A DNA stretch of 64,000 nt from Kutzneria buriramensis (lineage in GTDB: Bacteria; Actinomycetota; Actinomycetes; Mycobacteriales; Pseudonocardiaceae), in assembly GCF_003387475.1 (NCBI RefSeq), contig NZ_QUNO01000014.1, positions 62,001 to 126,000 of the forward strand, read 5' to 3'. The position numbers and the translations under genes are program-made. This document shows positions 28,229-36,863 of this stretch, in pieces (the stretch's first letter is position 1; the number at the start of each line of letters is the position of its first letter). The notes beneath the pieces are model-generated. The model worked only from the letters and a program-made list of their open reading frames with translations, ran no database searches and was not told the origin of the DNA.

Positions 28229-29083
28229 ATGGCCCTTGACTACAGTCCGACGGTCCGCCGCAGGCGCCTGGCGGCCGAGTTGCAACGACTACGAGAGATT
28301 TCAGGGATGAAGCTCGAGGATGTCGCCGCGTACCTCGACTGCCGGCATCCGAAGGTTTCTCGCATCGAGAAGGGACGGGGCGCGGTCAGCGTCGGCGACG
28401 TGCGTCTTATGCTTGATTTGTACGGCGTCACCGGGGTCGAGGCCGCCCGCCTGATCCAGCTTGCGAGGGATTCCGGGAAGAAGGGCTGGTGGCATAGTTA
28501 TAGTGATGTGCTCCCCGACTGGTTGGCCACCTACGTCGGGTTGGAGGCCGAGGCGGCGGAGTGCCGCACATACGAAGGCGAGGTGGTCAACGGACTACTG
28601 CAAACACACGACTACGCGACCGCTGTCACACTGGCCACAGTGGACGCGTCGTCTGTCGACGAGGTCGACAGACGAGTGGAGCTTCGGCTGAAGCGGCAAC
28701 GCCGGCTGCATGACGAGCGGCCGCTTGAGCTGCACGTCGTGCACAGCGAGGCCGCTCTGCGGCGCCCCGTGGGCGGGCGGGCGGTGATGCGCGAGCAGCT
28801 GCGACACCTCGTCCAGCTCGCCGAGCTGCCCAACGTCACGGTGCGGGTGCTGCCGATTTCCGCCGGAGCGCATCCGGCCATGCTCGGTCCCTTTATGATG
28901 CTCCGGTTTCCGGAGCCGAGCGACCGGGACGTCGTTTATCTCGAGACCCAGGTCGGAAGTCTCTACCTGGAGAAGTTCGATGAGATCGCCGACTACTCGC
29001 GAGTGTTCGACCATCTGTGCCGCAAGGCGGTCGACCCGCGGGAAACGATCCGACTCATCCACCGAATCACTGAGGAGCTGTAG
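28229..29083 (+). CDS. XRE/Scr1-family regulator with DUF5753
   Basis: This is a 284-residue regulator. The N-terminal HTH (about 5-70) has MKLEDVAAYLDCRHPKVSRIEKG. The rest is the DUF5753 sensor-like domain, with the hallmark WWHSYSDVLPDWLATYVGLE, the YEGEVVNGLLQTHDYA segment and a C-terminal VYLETQVGSLYLE. Such proteins are widespread in Streptomyces and relatives, usually beside a small DUF397 protein that acts as an opposing partner, as here. The ATG at 28229 follows AAGGAG by five to six bases; the GTG six bases earlier would overlap the ribosome-binding site. Regulatory target unknown. Confidence 0.92.
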   Translation: MALDYSPTVRRRRLAAELQRLREISGMKLEDVAAYLDCRHPKVSRIEKGRGAVSVGDVRLMLDLYGVTGVEAARLIQLARDSGKKGWWHSYSDVLPDWLATYVGLEAEAAECRTYEGEVVNGLLQTHDYATAVTLATVDASSVDEVDRRVELRLKRQRRLHDERPLELHVVHSEAALRRPVGGRAVMREQLRHLVQLAELPNVTVRVLPISAGAHPAMLGPFMMLRFPEPSDRDVVYLETQVGSLYLEKFDEIADYSRVFDHLCRKAVDPRETIRLIHRITEEL

Positions 29084-29290
29084 TTGCACAACGTTGAACT
29101 GGCGGACCTGGTCTGGCGCAAGAGCAGTCGAAGTGTCGGGCAGGGCGCGTGCGTTGAGATGGCGGTACGTGTGGACCGCACCCTGGTGCGCGACTCCAAG
29201 AATCCGAGTGGGCCAGTCCTCGCGTTCCCCCAAGGATCGGTGGCGATGTTTCTTCGTGAGCTGAAGCAAGTCTGCCCCGAACGCGAGTGA
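29084..29290 (+). CDS. DUF397 small protein, partner of the Scr1-type regulator
   Basis: This is a 68-residue DUF397 protein with the family pattern LVWRKSSRS, CVEMAV, VRDSKNPSGPVLAF and a C-terminal hydrophobic motif (SVAMFLREL). The TTG start at 29084 directly abuts the TAG of the regulator, so translation is probably coupled. In characterised pairs the DUF397 protein binds and antagonises the XRE/DUF5753 regulator; here that role rests on family and position. Confidence 0.9.
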   Translation: MHNVELADLVWRKSSRSVGQGACVEMAVRVDRTLVRDSKNPSGPVLAFPQGSVAMFLRELKQVCPERE

Positions 29291-29389
29291 CGGTATGCGG
29301 CCACGTCGGTAGTTCGCCGCCAGCCGTATGGTCGACGTCCATCCGAGTGACGTGGCCCCGGTCACGTCCTCGTCGACCTAGTGTGAATT

Positions 29390-30193
29390 GTGCACGCTGA
29401 AAACATTCGTCGCGAGATGGAGTTATTGGTTCCGACACGACTGCGTTACCCCGCCACGATGACCGTGCTGTTGTGCGTCATCATCGTGGCCGGGCTCGGT
29501 GCGTCGTTCCATCAGAAGAGTTCGCCCGCCGGCGTGGACCGGTTCGTCGCCCACTGGGTGCACCGGCTCGCCGGACATCACGCCACTCTGATGGAACAGG
29601 TGATCAGAATCGGCGATCCGCTGCCCGTCGCCGCCCTCGTCGTCGGCCTGGCGCTGGGGAGCGCCGCGCTGGGGCGTTGGCGGACGGTGCTGTTCGCCGT
29701 CGCCGGTCCGACCGCGGCGGTGTTCATCACCGAATTCCTGCTCAAGCCGACGGTCGGGCGGACCCGTTACGGCCAGCTGGCGTTCCCGAGCGGCCACACC
29801 ACGGGAACGGCCGCCGAGGTCACGGTCGTCCTCGTGCTGTTTCTCGGCAGTGCGTGGCTGACCTCGCCCATGGTCAAGGCGATGCTGACCCTGCTCGGGT
29901 TCGGCGTGTCCTTGGCGGTCTCCGTCGCGCTCGTGGGTCGGAACTGGCACTACGCCACGGACACGCTGGGCGGGATCTGTGTCGCCGTGGCGTCGGTCCT
30001 CGTCGTCGCGCTCGTGATCGACGAGCTGGGGGGCGGACCCTACGGTCCGCCGGTGCGCGGCGGTCGCGGACTGGACCCCGCAACGGCCGTCCGGCCGTTG
30101 CGGGGTCTTGCGCCGCACGAGCGTCACGAGTCCGGTCGGAACGAGAGCGCCCGCGCGGGGTCCGCCGGGACCGGTGAGCCGCCTCGCCGGTGA
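29390..30193 (+). CDS. PAP2-family membrane phosphatase
   Basis: This 267-residue integral membrane protein has the PAP2/phosphatidic-acid phosphatase triad: KPTVGRTRY (an odd KxxxxxRx version), PSGHTTG, and RNWHYATDTLGG with the catalytic His. Several hydrophobic helices surround these. Likely substrates are lipid phosphates or undecaprenyl pyrophosphate. The GTG at 29390 has no ribosome-binding site; an in-frame ATG at 29417 is possible, and TAGTGT just before the GTG could be a -10 box for a leaderless message. The last 50 residues are Arg/Gly-rich and coincide with a strong hairpin (30076-30105), so the true C-terminus may deserve checking. Confidence 0.8.
   Translation: MHAENIRREMELLVPTRLRYPATMTVLLCVIIVAGLGASFHQKSSPAGVDRFVAHWVHRLAGHHATLMEQVIRIGDPLPVAALVVGLALGSAALGRWRTVLFAVAGPTAAVFITEFLLKPTVGRTRYGQLAFPSGHTTGTAAEVTVVLVLFLGSAWLTSPMVKAMLTLLGFGVSLAVSVALVGRNWHYATDTLGGICVAVASVLVVALVIDELGGGPYGPPVRGGRGLDPATAVRPLRGLAPHERHESGRNESARAGSAGTGEPPRR
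30076..30105 (+). terminator. Strong GC hairpin inside the 3' end of the PAP2 gene
   Basis: CCCCGCAACGGCCG (30076-30089) pairs perfectly with 30092-30105, followed by TCTTG. The reading frame of the PAP2 gene runs through it for another 29 codons. It has the look of an intrinsic terminator lying within the coding sequence. Confidence 0.5.
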
Positions 30194-30744
30194 CCGGATG
30201 ACGCGTCCTCGGGCGGCGGCGGGCGGGCTGCGTTACTTTCTCCGCGCCCGGAGCCGGATGCCGGCCGCGCCGGTTCTCCCTTTTCGGGCTCGGAGTTCCC
30301 AGGGCCAGTCGGATGGCCCCTCCCCGTCATGGGGGGTCGTTGTTACGGTGTTGATCGTGATCTCTTGATAGATGCAGACGCGGCGGCGGCGGGCGCGCCG
30401 ATTATGTCGTTGTCCTTTTCCTGTGCGCGGCCGCGGAGATTCACCAGGGAGTTGATTCCGTTAATGCTCATACTGCCGCGAACTCCACTCGTCGCCGCCG
30501 CCTCGCCGTTCCGGCGCGTCGGCGAGCGTGGCAGAAGTTCACGTCGAGCCGGGGTCGAATGCGCGGACGACCCGCCGGAAACGATGAACCGCCGCGGCGC
30601 CACGTGGTCGGCTGCGCGCGCCTGAGGACCATGGCGGTGGTCGCCGCTCGATTTCCGCGGTTGCGGTCTCCGCGATTCGCGCGGGCGCCGCCGCTGTCCC
30701 GCCGCCCCGCCGCAAACGCAAGAATCTTACGCTGCCGAGGGATA
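30194..30744. other. Intergenic region before the first amide synthetase
   Basis: Five hundred and fifty bases hold no gene I can support. A 42-codon leftward frame beginning with the ATG at 30468 (MSINGINSLVNLRGRAQ...) has a weak GGAG but no recognisable family. I looked here for a lasso-type precursor on both strands and did not find the expected leader pattern. Confidence 0.4.
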
Positions 30745-32586
30745 ATGCGATTTCCCAAACTGACGCCCGGGACACCGTGGTTCGTCGTTCTGCCGGATGT
30801 GCCCACGCGAGCCGAGGCCGTTCTCGCACTGCTTCACCACGCGACCCGCTCGGTGGCCTATCCGTCGGGAAGACCGTGGCTGGTGGGCAGCTGGCCGGAC
30901 GACCAGATCATGCTCCACGTGGCGGGCCGCTCGCGGGTCGCGCTGATCGGGCACACCGCGGTCTCGGCGGACAACCTGGCCCGGCTGGCGGAACGGACGG
31001 GGGACGTGTCCGCGCTCGACACCGCGCTGGCGGACATGGCGGGCAGCTGTCACGTGATCGCGGACCTGGGCGGCCGGCAGCGGGTCCAGGGCACGGCTTC
31101 GGGTGTTCGGCGGGTGTTCCACGCCGAGCTGGACGGCCACGTGGTCGCGGCCGACCGCGCCGATGTGCTCGGCTGGCTCATCGGCGCCGAGCTGAACCGG
31201 CGCGCGGTCGCGTTGTCGCTGCTCGATCCGATGTGCCCGCACCCGCTGGACGACGTGCCCATGTGGCAGGGCGTCACGGCGCTGCCCGCCGACCGCTTCC
31301 TGCTCGTCGAGGCCAGCGGACGCGCCAGCGCCATCCGGTGGTGGCGACCGCCGGACCCGGTGCTGCCGTTGCGTGAGGGCGCCCGGCGCCTGGCGACGGC
31401 GTTGTCGGACGCCGTGCGGTGCAGGCTGCCGGGAACGGAGACGGCCAGCTGCGATCTCTCCGGCGGGCTGGACTCCATGGCGGTGACGTTTCTGGCCGCG
31501 CGAGGGCAGAGCAAGCTCATCGCCTACACCGCGTGCGCCCTCGACCCGGCGGACGACGACCTGCTCTGGGCCGACCGGGCGATCGTCGAACTGCCGGGCG
31601 TGGTGCACGACGTGTTGCCGCGCGACCAACTTCCCCTCCCCTACGACGGCATCGCCGGCGCCGACGACACGTTGGACGAGCCCTCCGCCGGCGTGATCGA
31701 CAGGGCGAAGCTGCTGACCGGTTACCGGCGGATGGCCGCGCACGGATCGCAGGTGCACCTGACCGGTCACGGTGGCGACGAGGTGCTCGTGGGCGCGCCC
31801 AGCCACCTGCACACGATGCTGCGCACCCATCCGCTGCGCGCGGTGGACATGTTCCGTGGATTCCGCGCCCGGACACGCTGGCCCCTGCTGCCGAGCATGG
31901 TCACCGCGCTGCGCGCGCAGCCGTACTCCTCCTGGCTGAGCTCCTCGGGCGTCCGGCTGGCCGGCGGCAATTCCCGACTGCGCCTGATCGACCTGGAGTG
32001 GGACGTCCCGCCGACGCTGCCGCCGTGGGTGACACCGGACGCCCACGCGCTGATCCGGGAGAGCTTCGCCGCCATCGCGGGCACGGCCGCTCCGCTGGCG
32101 AGCACCCGCGGGCGACACACCGACCTGTCGGCGATCCGCGGCCGCGCCAGGCTCGTCCGGTCGCTCGGCCAGCTGGTCGCTCCGAGCGGGACGGCCGTGG
32201 CCGCTCCGTTCCTCGACGACCGGGTGATCGAGGCGTGTCAGTCGGTGCGGCCGCACGAACGGGCCAACCCCTGGCGGCACAAGCCGCTGATCAGGGAGGC
32301 GATGCGGGGCATCGTCCCGGCGCGGTTGCAGGCCAGGAACGGCAAGGTGGACCGCTCGGCGGACGAGGAGGCCGGGATCCGTGCCAACCGCGGCCACCTG
32401 CTCGTGCTGTGCGAGGGCTCGCACCTGGCCGACCTCGGGTTCGTCGACACCGGCCAACTGCGGGCGGCGTTGCGGTATTCGACCTCGCCGGACCGGCTGC
32501 ACGAGCCGCTGCAGCAGACCGTGGCGTGCGAACTGTGGCTGCGGGCGTCCATGGGGGCCGACGCCCCGCCCGCCGTTCACCCGTGA
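30745..32586 (+). CDS. Asparagine-synthetase-like macrolactam/amide synthetase, intact copy
   Basis: This is a 613-residue protein of the AsnB superfamily. The N-terminal third is a glutaminase-like fold without the nucleophile Cys2, and the C-terminal part is an ATP-pyrophosphatase with CDLSGGLDSMAV (239-244) and HLTGHGGDEVLVGAPSHL. These ATP-binding motifs are intact. In my reading it most resembles actinobacterial lasso-peptide isopeptide cyclases (WLVGSWPDDQI, VQGTASGVRRVFHAEL). No lasso precursor, RRE protein or leader peptidase is nearby. AsnB-like amide synthetases also occur in type II PKS clusters, and one lies 4 kb away, so it could instead amidate a polyketide. The ATG at 30745 follows GAGGG closely. 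A terminator separates it from its paralogue. Confidence 0.82.
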   Translation: MRFPKLTPGTPWFVVLPDVPTRAEAVLALLHHATRSVAYPSGRPWLVGSWPDDQIMLHVAGRSRVALIGHTAVSADNLARLAERTGDVSALDTALADMAGSCHVIADLGGRQRVQGTASGVRRVFHAELDGHVVAADRADVLGWLIGAELNRRAVALSLLDPMCPHPLDDVPMWQGVTALPADRFLLVEASGRASAIRWWRPPDPVLPLREGARRLATALSDAVRCRLPGTETASCDLSGGLDSMAVTFLAARGQSKLIAYTACALDPADDDLLWADRAIVELPGVVHDVLPRDQLPLPYDGIAGADDTLDEPSAGVIDRAKLLTGYRRMAAHGSQVHLTGHGGDEVLVGAPSHLHTMLRTHPLRAVDMFRGFRARTRWPLLPSMVTALRAQPYSSWLSSSGVRLAGGNSRLRLIDLEWDVPPTLPPWVTPDAHALIRESFAAIAGTAAPLASTRGRHTDLSAIRGRARLVRSLGQLVAPSGTAVAAPFLDDRVIEACQSVRPHERANPWRHKPLIREAMRGIVPARLQARNGKVDRSADEEAGIRANRGHLLVLCEGSHLADLGFVDTGQLRAALRYSTSPDRLHEPLQQTVACELWLRASMGADAPPAVHP

Positions 32587-32695
32587 TCGACGTGCGCGGC
32601 CCGGGATCGGCCCGTTCGCGCGGCGTGGCCGATTCGCGTCGCCGACCGGAGGACGCCTGGGCGATCGGGGCGCTCAGGCCCTACAGATGGTCTGA

Positions 32696-32742
32696 GCCGG
32701 CGGGTGCCGGGCATCGGTCGGGGATGCCCGGCACCCGCCGGC
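32696..32742 (+). terminator. 20-bp perfect hairpin between the two amide synthetases
   Basis: The arm at 32696-32715 is perfectly complementary to 32723-32742 over 20 bases, with a 7-base loop (GGTCGGG). It lies 110 bases after the first synthetase and 63 before the second. No T-tract follows, but stem strength suggests termination or strong attenuation, so the paralogues are probably expressed at different levels. Confidence 0.75.
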
Positions 32743-32804
32743 GAGGGCGGTGCGCGGATGGACCCCGAAGTCGTTGACGCCTTTCGATCGAAGTAGGGAA
32801 AGCG

Positions 32805-34685
32805 GTGTGCGCAACCAGGGACGTGCGACCGGACCGGCGCCTGCCGGCGGCGCAGCCCGGCACGGCGTGGTTCGTCGTGCTGCCCGACACCGAACGCGCC
32901 ACCGCGGCCACGGCCGCGGTTCCGACCGCCGCCACGCGGATCGACCATTGCTCGGGACGGCCGTGGCTGGTGGGTCGGTGGCCGGACGGCGATTTCCTGC
33001 TCGCCGAGGCCGGCCCGACGCGGCTGGCCGTCGTGGGGCACTGTCCGGTCGGCGTCGCCGCGCTGGCGCAGTTGGCCTCGCGGATCCGCGACGTCGCCGA
33101 CGTCGACGCGGTCGCGGCCTCGCTCCCCGGCAGTTTTCACCTCATCGCGACGGTGGGCGGGCGATTGCGTGTCCAGGGCAGCGTTTCCGGCCTGCGGCGG
33201 GTGTTCCACGCCCTGGTCGACGGTGTCACGGTGGCGACGGACCGGGGCGACCTGCTCGCCCGGATGACCGGCGCCGCGGTGGCCCGGAGGCGTCTGGCCG
33301 CGCGGTTGCTCGTGCCGACCGCGCCGTACCCGTTGGCGGATGAGCCGCTGTGGCAAGGAATCCTCGCGGTTCCGGGGGACAGCTACCTGTGCGTGTCGGA
33401 CACCGGCGCCGGCCAGGTGGTGCGCTGGTGGGAGCCGCCGGAACCGAACCTGGGGCTGAAATCGGGGGCGAGCGCGCTGCGGCTGGCCCTGGAGACCGCG
33501 GTGTGGGGCCGCGCCTACACGGAGCCGACGCTGAGTTGCGATCTCGCCGGCGGCATCGACTCGGCCGCGATCTGCTATCTGGCCGCCAGCAGCGGCCGGC
33601 AGCTCACCGTTCTGATCGCCGCCGGCGACGAGGGTTCGCCCGGCGTGGAGCGCGCGGCGCGGGGGCTCCCGCACGTTCGGCGGTTGGCGGTGTCGCCCTG
33701 GGAGGTGCGGCCGCCGTACGCGGATGTGTCCATGCCCGGACCCGCCGGGGACGAACCGCTCACCGGCATCGAGAACCGGGCGAACATGCTTGGCACGGCC
33801 CGCCGACTGGCGGAGGCGGGCTGCCGGGCGCACCTGGCCGACAGCGGCGCGTCCGAAGTGCTGCAGGACGGTTGGGCCCACCTCTGCGACCTCGCGCTGA
33901 CCCGACCGCTCCTCGCGTTGTCCCGTGCCCGCGGCTATCGGGAGGCGCAGCGCTGGTCGCGGAGGTCGATGGCGCAGATCTGGACCGACCGACGCGACTA
34001 CGGCAGTTGGCTCGTCGACATGGCGGGTGCGCTCACGGCGGGCCTGTCGGCGGGCGACAACGCGCCGACGGGCTGGGGATCCCCCTTCCGGCTTCCCGTG
34101 TGGGCGACCGCCGATGCCGCGGACGCGGTGCGTGAGCTGATCGGGGAAGTGGCGGCGGACGTGCGTCCACTGGCCCGGACCCGCGGCCAGCACGACGCGC
34201 TGTGGGCGGTCCGGCAGGTGGCCTACCGCGTGCGCGGCATCGCCGGCCTGGTCGCGTCGGCCGGCGTCGCGATCGCGGCTCCGTTCCTCGACGATCGAGT
34301 GGTGGAGGCGTGCCTGGCCGTCCGTCCGCACGAGCGGACGGGCCCAGGGCGCGACCGGGCGCTGCTGGTCGAGGCGATGCGAGGCGTCGTCCCGCAGGCG
34401 ACGCTGCGCCGCCCGCTCGAGCCGGCGCTGTCGGCCCCGGAGCCCGTCGAACCCGACCGGCGCCGCGCCGACCTACTCGCGCTGTGCGAGGACTCCGCGC
34501 TGGCGCGGTTGGGGCTCGTCGACGCCGATCGGCTGCGGTCGGCGTGCGACGGGATGCCGGAGTCGGACCTGGAGCGCGTCGCGCTGTCCCGAACGTTGGG
34601 CTGTGAACGGTGGCTGCGCGATCTGGCCGAGGCGGATCCGGACAGCGCGGCGAATGCCATCGAACCATCGGAAGCGAAGGAATGA
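32805..34685 (+). CDS. Asparagine-synthetase-like paralogue with degenerate ATP motifs
   Basis: This 626-residue tandem paralogue of the preceding gene shares the same fold and phrases (TAWFVVLPDT, WLVGRWPDGDFLL, VQGSVSGLRRVFHALV, APFLDDRVVEAC). The catalytic signatures are worn. The pyrophosphate loop reads LAGGIDSAA instead of SGGLDS, and the acidic loop reads ADSGASEVLQDG where the active copy has TGHGGDEVLVG, so the GDE acid is lost. It is probably inactive as an adenylating enzyme and may be a structural partner or a decayed duplicate. The GTG at 32805 follows AGGGA by five bases and gives Met-Cys at the N-terminus, but without the CGI context of a glutaminase. No frameshift is visible. 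Confidence 0.78.
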   Translation: MCATRDVRPDRRLPAAQPGTAWFVVLPDTERATAATAAVPTAATRIDHCSGRPWLVGRWPDGDFLLAEAGPTRLAVVGHCPVGVAALAQLASRIRDVADVDAVAASLPGSFHLIATVGGRLRVQGSVSGLRRVFHALVDGVTVATDRGDLLARMTGAAVARRRLAARLLVPTAPYPLADEPLWQGILAVPGDSYLCVSDTGAGQVVRWWEPPEPNLGLKSGASALRLALETAVWGRAYTEPTLSCDLAGGIDSAAICYLAASSGRQLTVLIAAGDEGSPGVERAARGLPHVRRLAVSPWEVRPPYADVSMPGPAGDEPLTGIENRANMLGTARRLAEAGCRAHLADSGASEVLQDGWAHLCDLALTRPLLALSRARGYREAQRWSRRSMAQIWTDRRDYGSWLVDMAGALTAGLSAGDNAPTGWGSPFRLPVWATADAADAVRELIGEVAADVRPLARTRGQHDALWAVRQVAYRVRGIAGLVASAGVAIAAPFLDDRVVEACLAVRPHERTGPGRDRALLVEAMRGVVPQATLRRPLEPALSAPEPVEPDRRRADLLALCEDSALARLGLVDADRLRSACDGMPESDLERVALSRTLGCERWLRDLAEADPDSAANAIEPSEAKE

Positions 34686-34692
34686 CCACATC

Positions 34693-35004
34693 GTGTTGCA
34701 CCTGAACCTGCTCGCCCCAACGGACCGGCACCGTGCTGACCGCGGCGACGACGACGAGCGGGAACCGCAGCCGGAGCGCGAGCCGGACGGCGTGGGCGCC
34801 CCGACGCCCTCGGCGCGAACCGCCGACCTGGACGAATTCGACGTATTGCTGTCGGCAAACGGCATGGGCAAGGTGGCCTGCCCACGAATTCGCCCGCCGC
34901 GGGGCTCACGACGGATCGGCTCCATTCCCGGGCTGAGCTGCGAGAAACGCAACTCGGATCGCATGAGAAATGACGAGCTCTGCTCACTTGGCTACAGAGA
35001 GTAG
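34693..35004 (+). CDS. Hypothetical 103-residue ORF after the amide synthetases
   Basis: A GTG at 34693, with AAGGA about a dozen bases upstream, opens a 103-codon frame seven bases after the paralogue's stop. The first half is very acidic and Arg/Pro-rich (DRGDDDEREPQPEREPDG); then come LDEFDVLLSANGMGKVACP, basic Pro-rich residues and two more Cys. No family is recognised. Because it is a short, charged ORF directly downstream of macrolactam-synthetase-like genes it could be a substrate peptide, but it lacks the known lasso leader pattern. The following 427 bases (35005-35431) hold no supported gene. Confidence 0.35.
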   Translation: MLHLNLLAPTDRHRADRGDDDEREPQPEREPDGVGAPTPSARTADLDEFDVLLSANGMGKVACPRIRPPRGSRRIGSIPGLSCEKRNSDRMRNDELCSLGYRE

Positions 35005-35431
35005 TAAAAGTGGCCGCCGCTGTCCGTCGGGCCGGCCTCGCCGCTCGCCGTTCCGCGAGATTTGGCGCGTGACTACCTGCCGTCACCTTGGGATGTGCAA
35101 CTTGCGGCACTCGGGTGACGGGGTCCGCGCGACCGGTTGAACGGCGCCGGGCCGCTCGGCGCGACCGGCCGGCCATTGTTATCGGACGGGTGAAGAATAC
35201 CGTTCTTTGTAGGACGGATAACGAGTTGCGGCCATAATCGACCAGCGGTAGTGAGCTTGATCGTCTTTGGTTGCCCGATCTGGCCATCGTCAACGGTTCC
35301 GGCTCGATGTCGAACGCCAGGCGCGTATGACATCGAGGCCGTGCTCGTGCGCGTGGTGATGGTTGTGGATCGCTGCTTTGCCGGCTTGTCCGGTGGTGCC
35401 GATCCGATTAGTGAAAGAGGTGCAGAACGGC

Positions 35432-36340
35432 ATGCGACGTGTTCTGGTCCTTGGCGCCGCCGGATTCCTCGGCCGCCATGTCTCTCGGAGGCTCGCCCAC
35501 GACCGGGACCTCACCGTGATCACCTTGGGCCGGTCGCCGCTGGCCGCGTCGCCCTGGCACATCTCGCTCGACCTCGGCGTGTGCGGTCCGGACGCGATCG
35601 GCTCGATGCTCCAGGCGGTGATGCCGGACGTCGTGGTCAACTGCGCCGGTGTCACCAACGGCGATCCGGCGGCGATGGTCGCCGGCAATGTCACGGCCAC
35701 GTCCTCGCTCGTGGAGGCGTTGCTGGACAGCGACATGCCGATTCGCCTGGTGCACCTGGGCTGCTCGGCCGAGTACGGCATCGCCGACGTGGGAAGGCCG
35801 ATCAACGAGGACGCGCCGGTCCGCCCGGAAGGGGCCTACGGCGTCACCAAGCTCGCCGCCACCCGACTGGTCATGACGGCGCGGACCGCGGGTCTCGAGG
35901 CGACCGTGCTCAGGGTGTTCAGCGCCATCGGGCCGGGGATGTCGGTGGACAGCGTCGTGGGACCGGTCGTGACGGAGATCGGACGGGCGGCCGGGACGGA
36001 CGGCGATGTCGTGCTCGGACCGCTGGACGTCGTTCGGGACTTCGTCGACGCCCGCGATGTCGCGGGCGCGGTCGAGGCGGCGGTCACGGCGGCCTCGCTG
36101 GACTGGCCGGTGGTGAACGTCGGCAGCGGGTGCGGCGTCCCGCTGCGCACGCTCGCCGACACCATGACGCGCATAGTCGGACTCCGAGGCGAGATAAGGG
36201 AAAGCGAGGACACACCCGGGCCGGCGCCGGAGATTCCCTGGCAACAGGCGGATGTCACCATCGCGGCGCGGTCGTTGGGCTGGCGCCCCCGTATCGGGCT
36301 GGCGACCTCGCTGGCCGATTTATGGTGCTCCACCATGTGA
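35432..36340 (+). CDS. NAD-dependent epimerase/dehydratase (extended SDR)
   Basis: This is a 302-residue extended short-chain dehydrogenase. It opens with RRVLVLGAAGFLGRHVSRRL (GxxGxxG) and contains VVVNCAGVTNGDP and the YxxxK catalytic motif YGVTKLAATRLV. The C-terminal substrate domain is like that of nucleotide-sugar epimerases and dehydratases (VVRDFVDARDVAGAVEAA, VNVGSGCGVPLRTLAD). The substrate is not evident; a deoxysugar step for a glycosylated polyketide is possible, but no glycosyltransferase is in the window. The ATG at 35432 begins the Rossmann motif; an in-frame GTG at 35411 is an alternative. It converges on the cyclase gene across a shared hairpin. Confidence 0.85.
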   Translation: MRRVLVLGAAGFLGRHVSRRLAHDRDLTVITLGRSPLAASPWHISLDLGVCGPDAIGSMLQAVMPDVVVNCAGVTNGDPAAMVAGNVTATSSLVEALLDSDMPIRLVHLGCSAEYGIADVGRPINEDAPVRPEGAYGVTKLAATRLVMTARTAGLEATVLRVFSAIGPGMSVDSVVGPVVTEIGRAAGTDGDVVLGPLDVVRDFVDARDVAGAVEAAVTAASLDWPVVNVGSGCGVPLRTLADTMTRIVGLRGEIRESEDTPGPAPEIPWQQADVTIAARSLGWRPRIGLATSLADLWCSTM

Positions 36341-36367
36341 TCCGCCACGGGTGACCACTGCCGCCCC

Positions 36368-36398
36368 ACCGGCGACGGGGTCCTCACCCGTCGCCGGT
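36368..36398. terminator. Bidirectional hairpin between epimerase and cyclase
   Basis: ACCGGCGACGGG (36368-36379) pairs with 36387-36398 around a 7-base loop. It sits 28 bases after the epimerase stop and straddles the cyclase stop codon, so it can serve both convergent genes. Confidence 0.6.
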
Positions 36399-36860
36399 CA
36401 GCCGTTGCGCGCGGGCCACCGACTCGATCCTGCGGCGCAGCAGATCCAGCCGCGTGCTCGAACCGAACTCGAGGTGCGACATCATCGCCGCGTCGTCGAT
36501 CGGGGTGTCCGGCCGCGTCGTGAAGTCCTGAATCCACCGCAGGCGCGTCGCCACCCCGCCGATGCCGATGCAGCACCACCGGACCGACAGCTGCTCGACC
36601 GGACCCGGCCCGATTCGCCGGGCGTGCACCGTCCGGCGCGCGGGGCGGCTCAGCTGCTCGAGAATCCAGCTGAGCACCCTGCCGCGGGCGTCGGGCGGTG
36701 CGGTGAGCCGGAACCGGGACGCGGCGCCGTCGCGGCGCAGCAGCCGCACCGACGCGTACTCGCCGAACAGGTCCGGCCAGTGCTCGATGTCGTTGGCGAG
36801 CCGCCAGGTGAGGTCCACCGGCGCGCCGATGAGGACCTCGTTCTCGATGTGCGCCGCCAC
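36384..36860 (-). CDS. SRPBCC polyketide aromatase/cyclase
   Basis: This 158-residue single-domain SRPBCC protein resembles the TcmN/WhiE-type cyclases: ENEVLIGAPVDLTWRLANDIEHWPDLFGEYASV, then a beta-strand core and TTRPDTPIDDAAMMSHLE near the C-terminal helix. Such enzymes direct first-ring aldol cyclisation and aromatisation of poly-beta-ketones from a type II PKS. It is the fourth gene of the leftward KS-alpha, CLF, ACP, CYC set. The GTG start lies three bases after the ACP stop, indicating tight co-translation. Ring specificity cannot be read from sequence. Confidence 0.87.
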   Translation of the reverse strand: MAAHIENEVLIGAPVDLTWRLANDIEHWPDLFGEYASVRLLRRDGAASRFRLTAPPDARGRVLSWILEQLSRPARRTVHARRIGPGPVEQLSVRWCCIGIGGVATRLRWIQDFTTRPDTPIDDAAMMSHLEFGSSTRLDLLRRRIESVARAQRLTGDG

Positions 36861-36863
36861 CGG

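Noticed and set aside
30343-30468. 42-codon leftward ORF (MSINGINSLVNL)
   Set aside because: The ribosome-binding site is weak, the tail is Ala/Ser-rich and I recognise no family, so it is not listed as a gene.
32584-32695. Possible lasso precursor overlapping the end of the first amide synthetase
   Set aside because: Frames here contain Gly-rich stretches (for example SPTGGRLGDRG), but there is no acidic ring-closing residue at position 7-9 and no leader motif, and the frame overlaps synthetase coding sequence.
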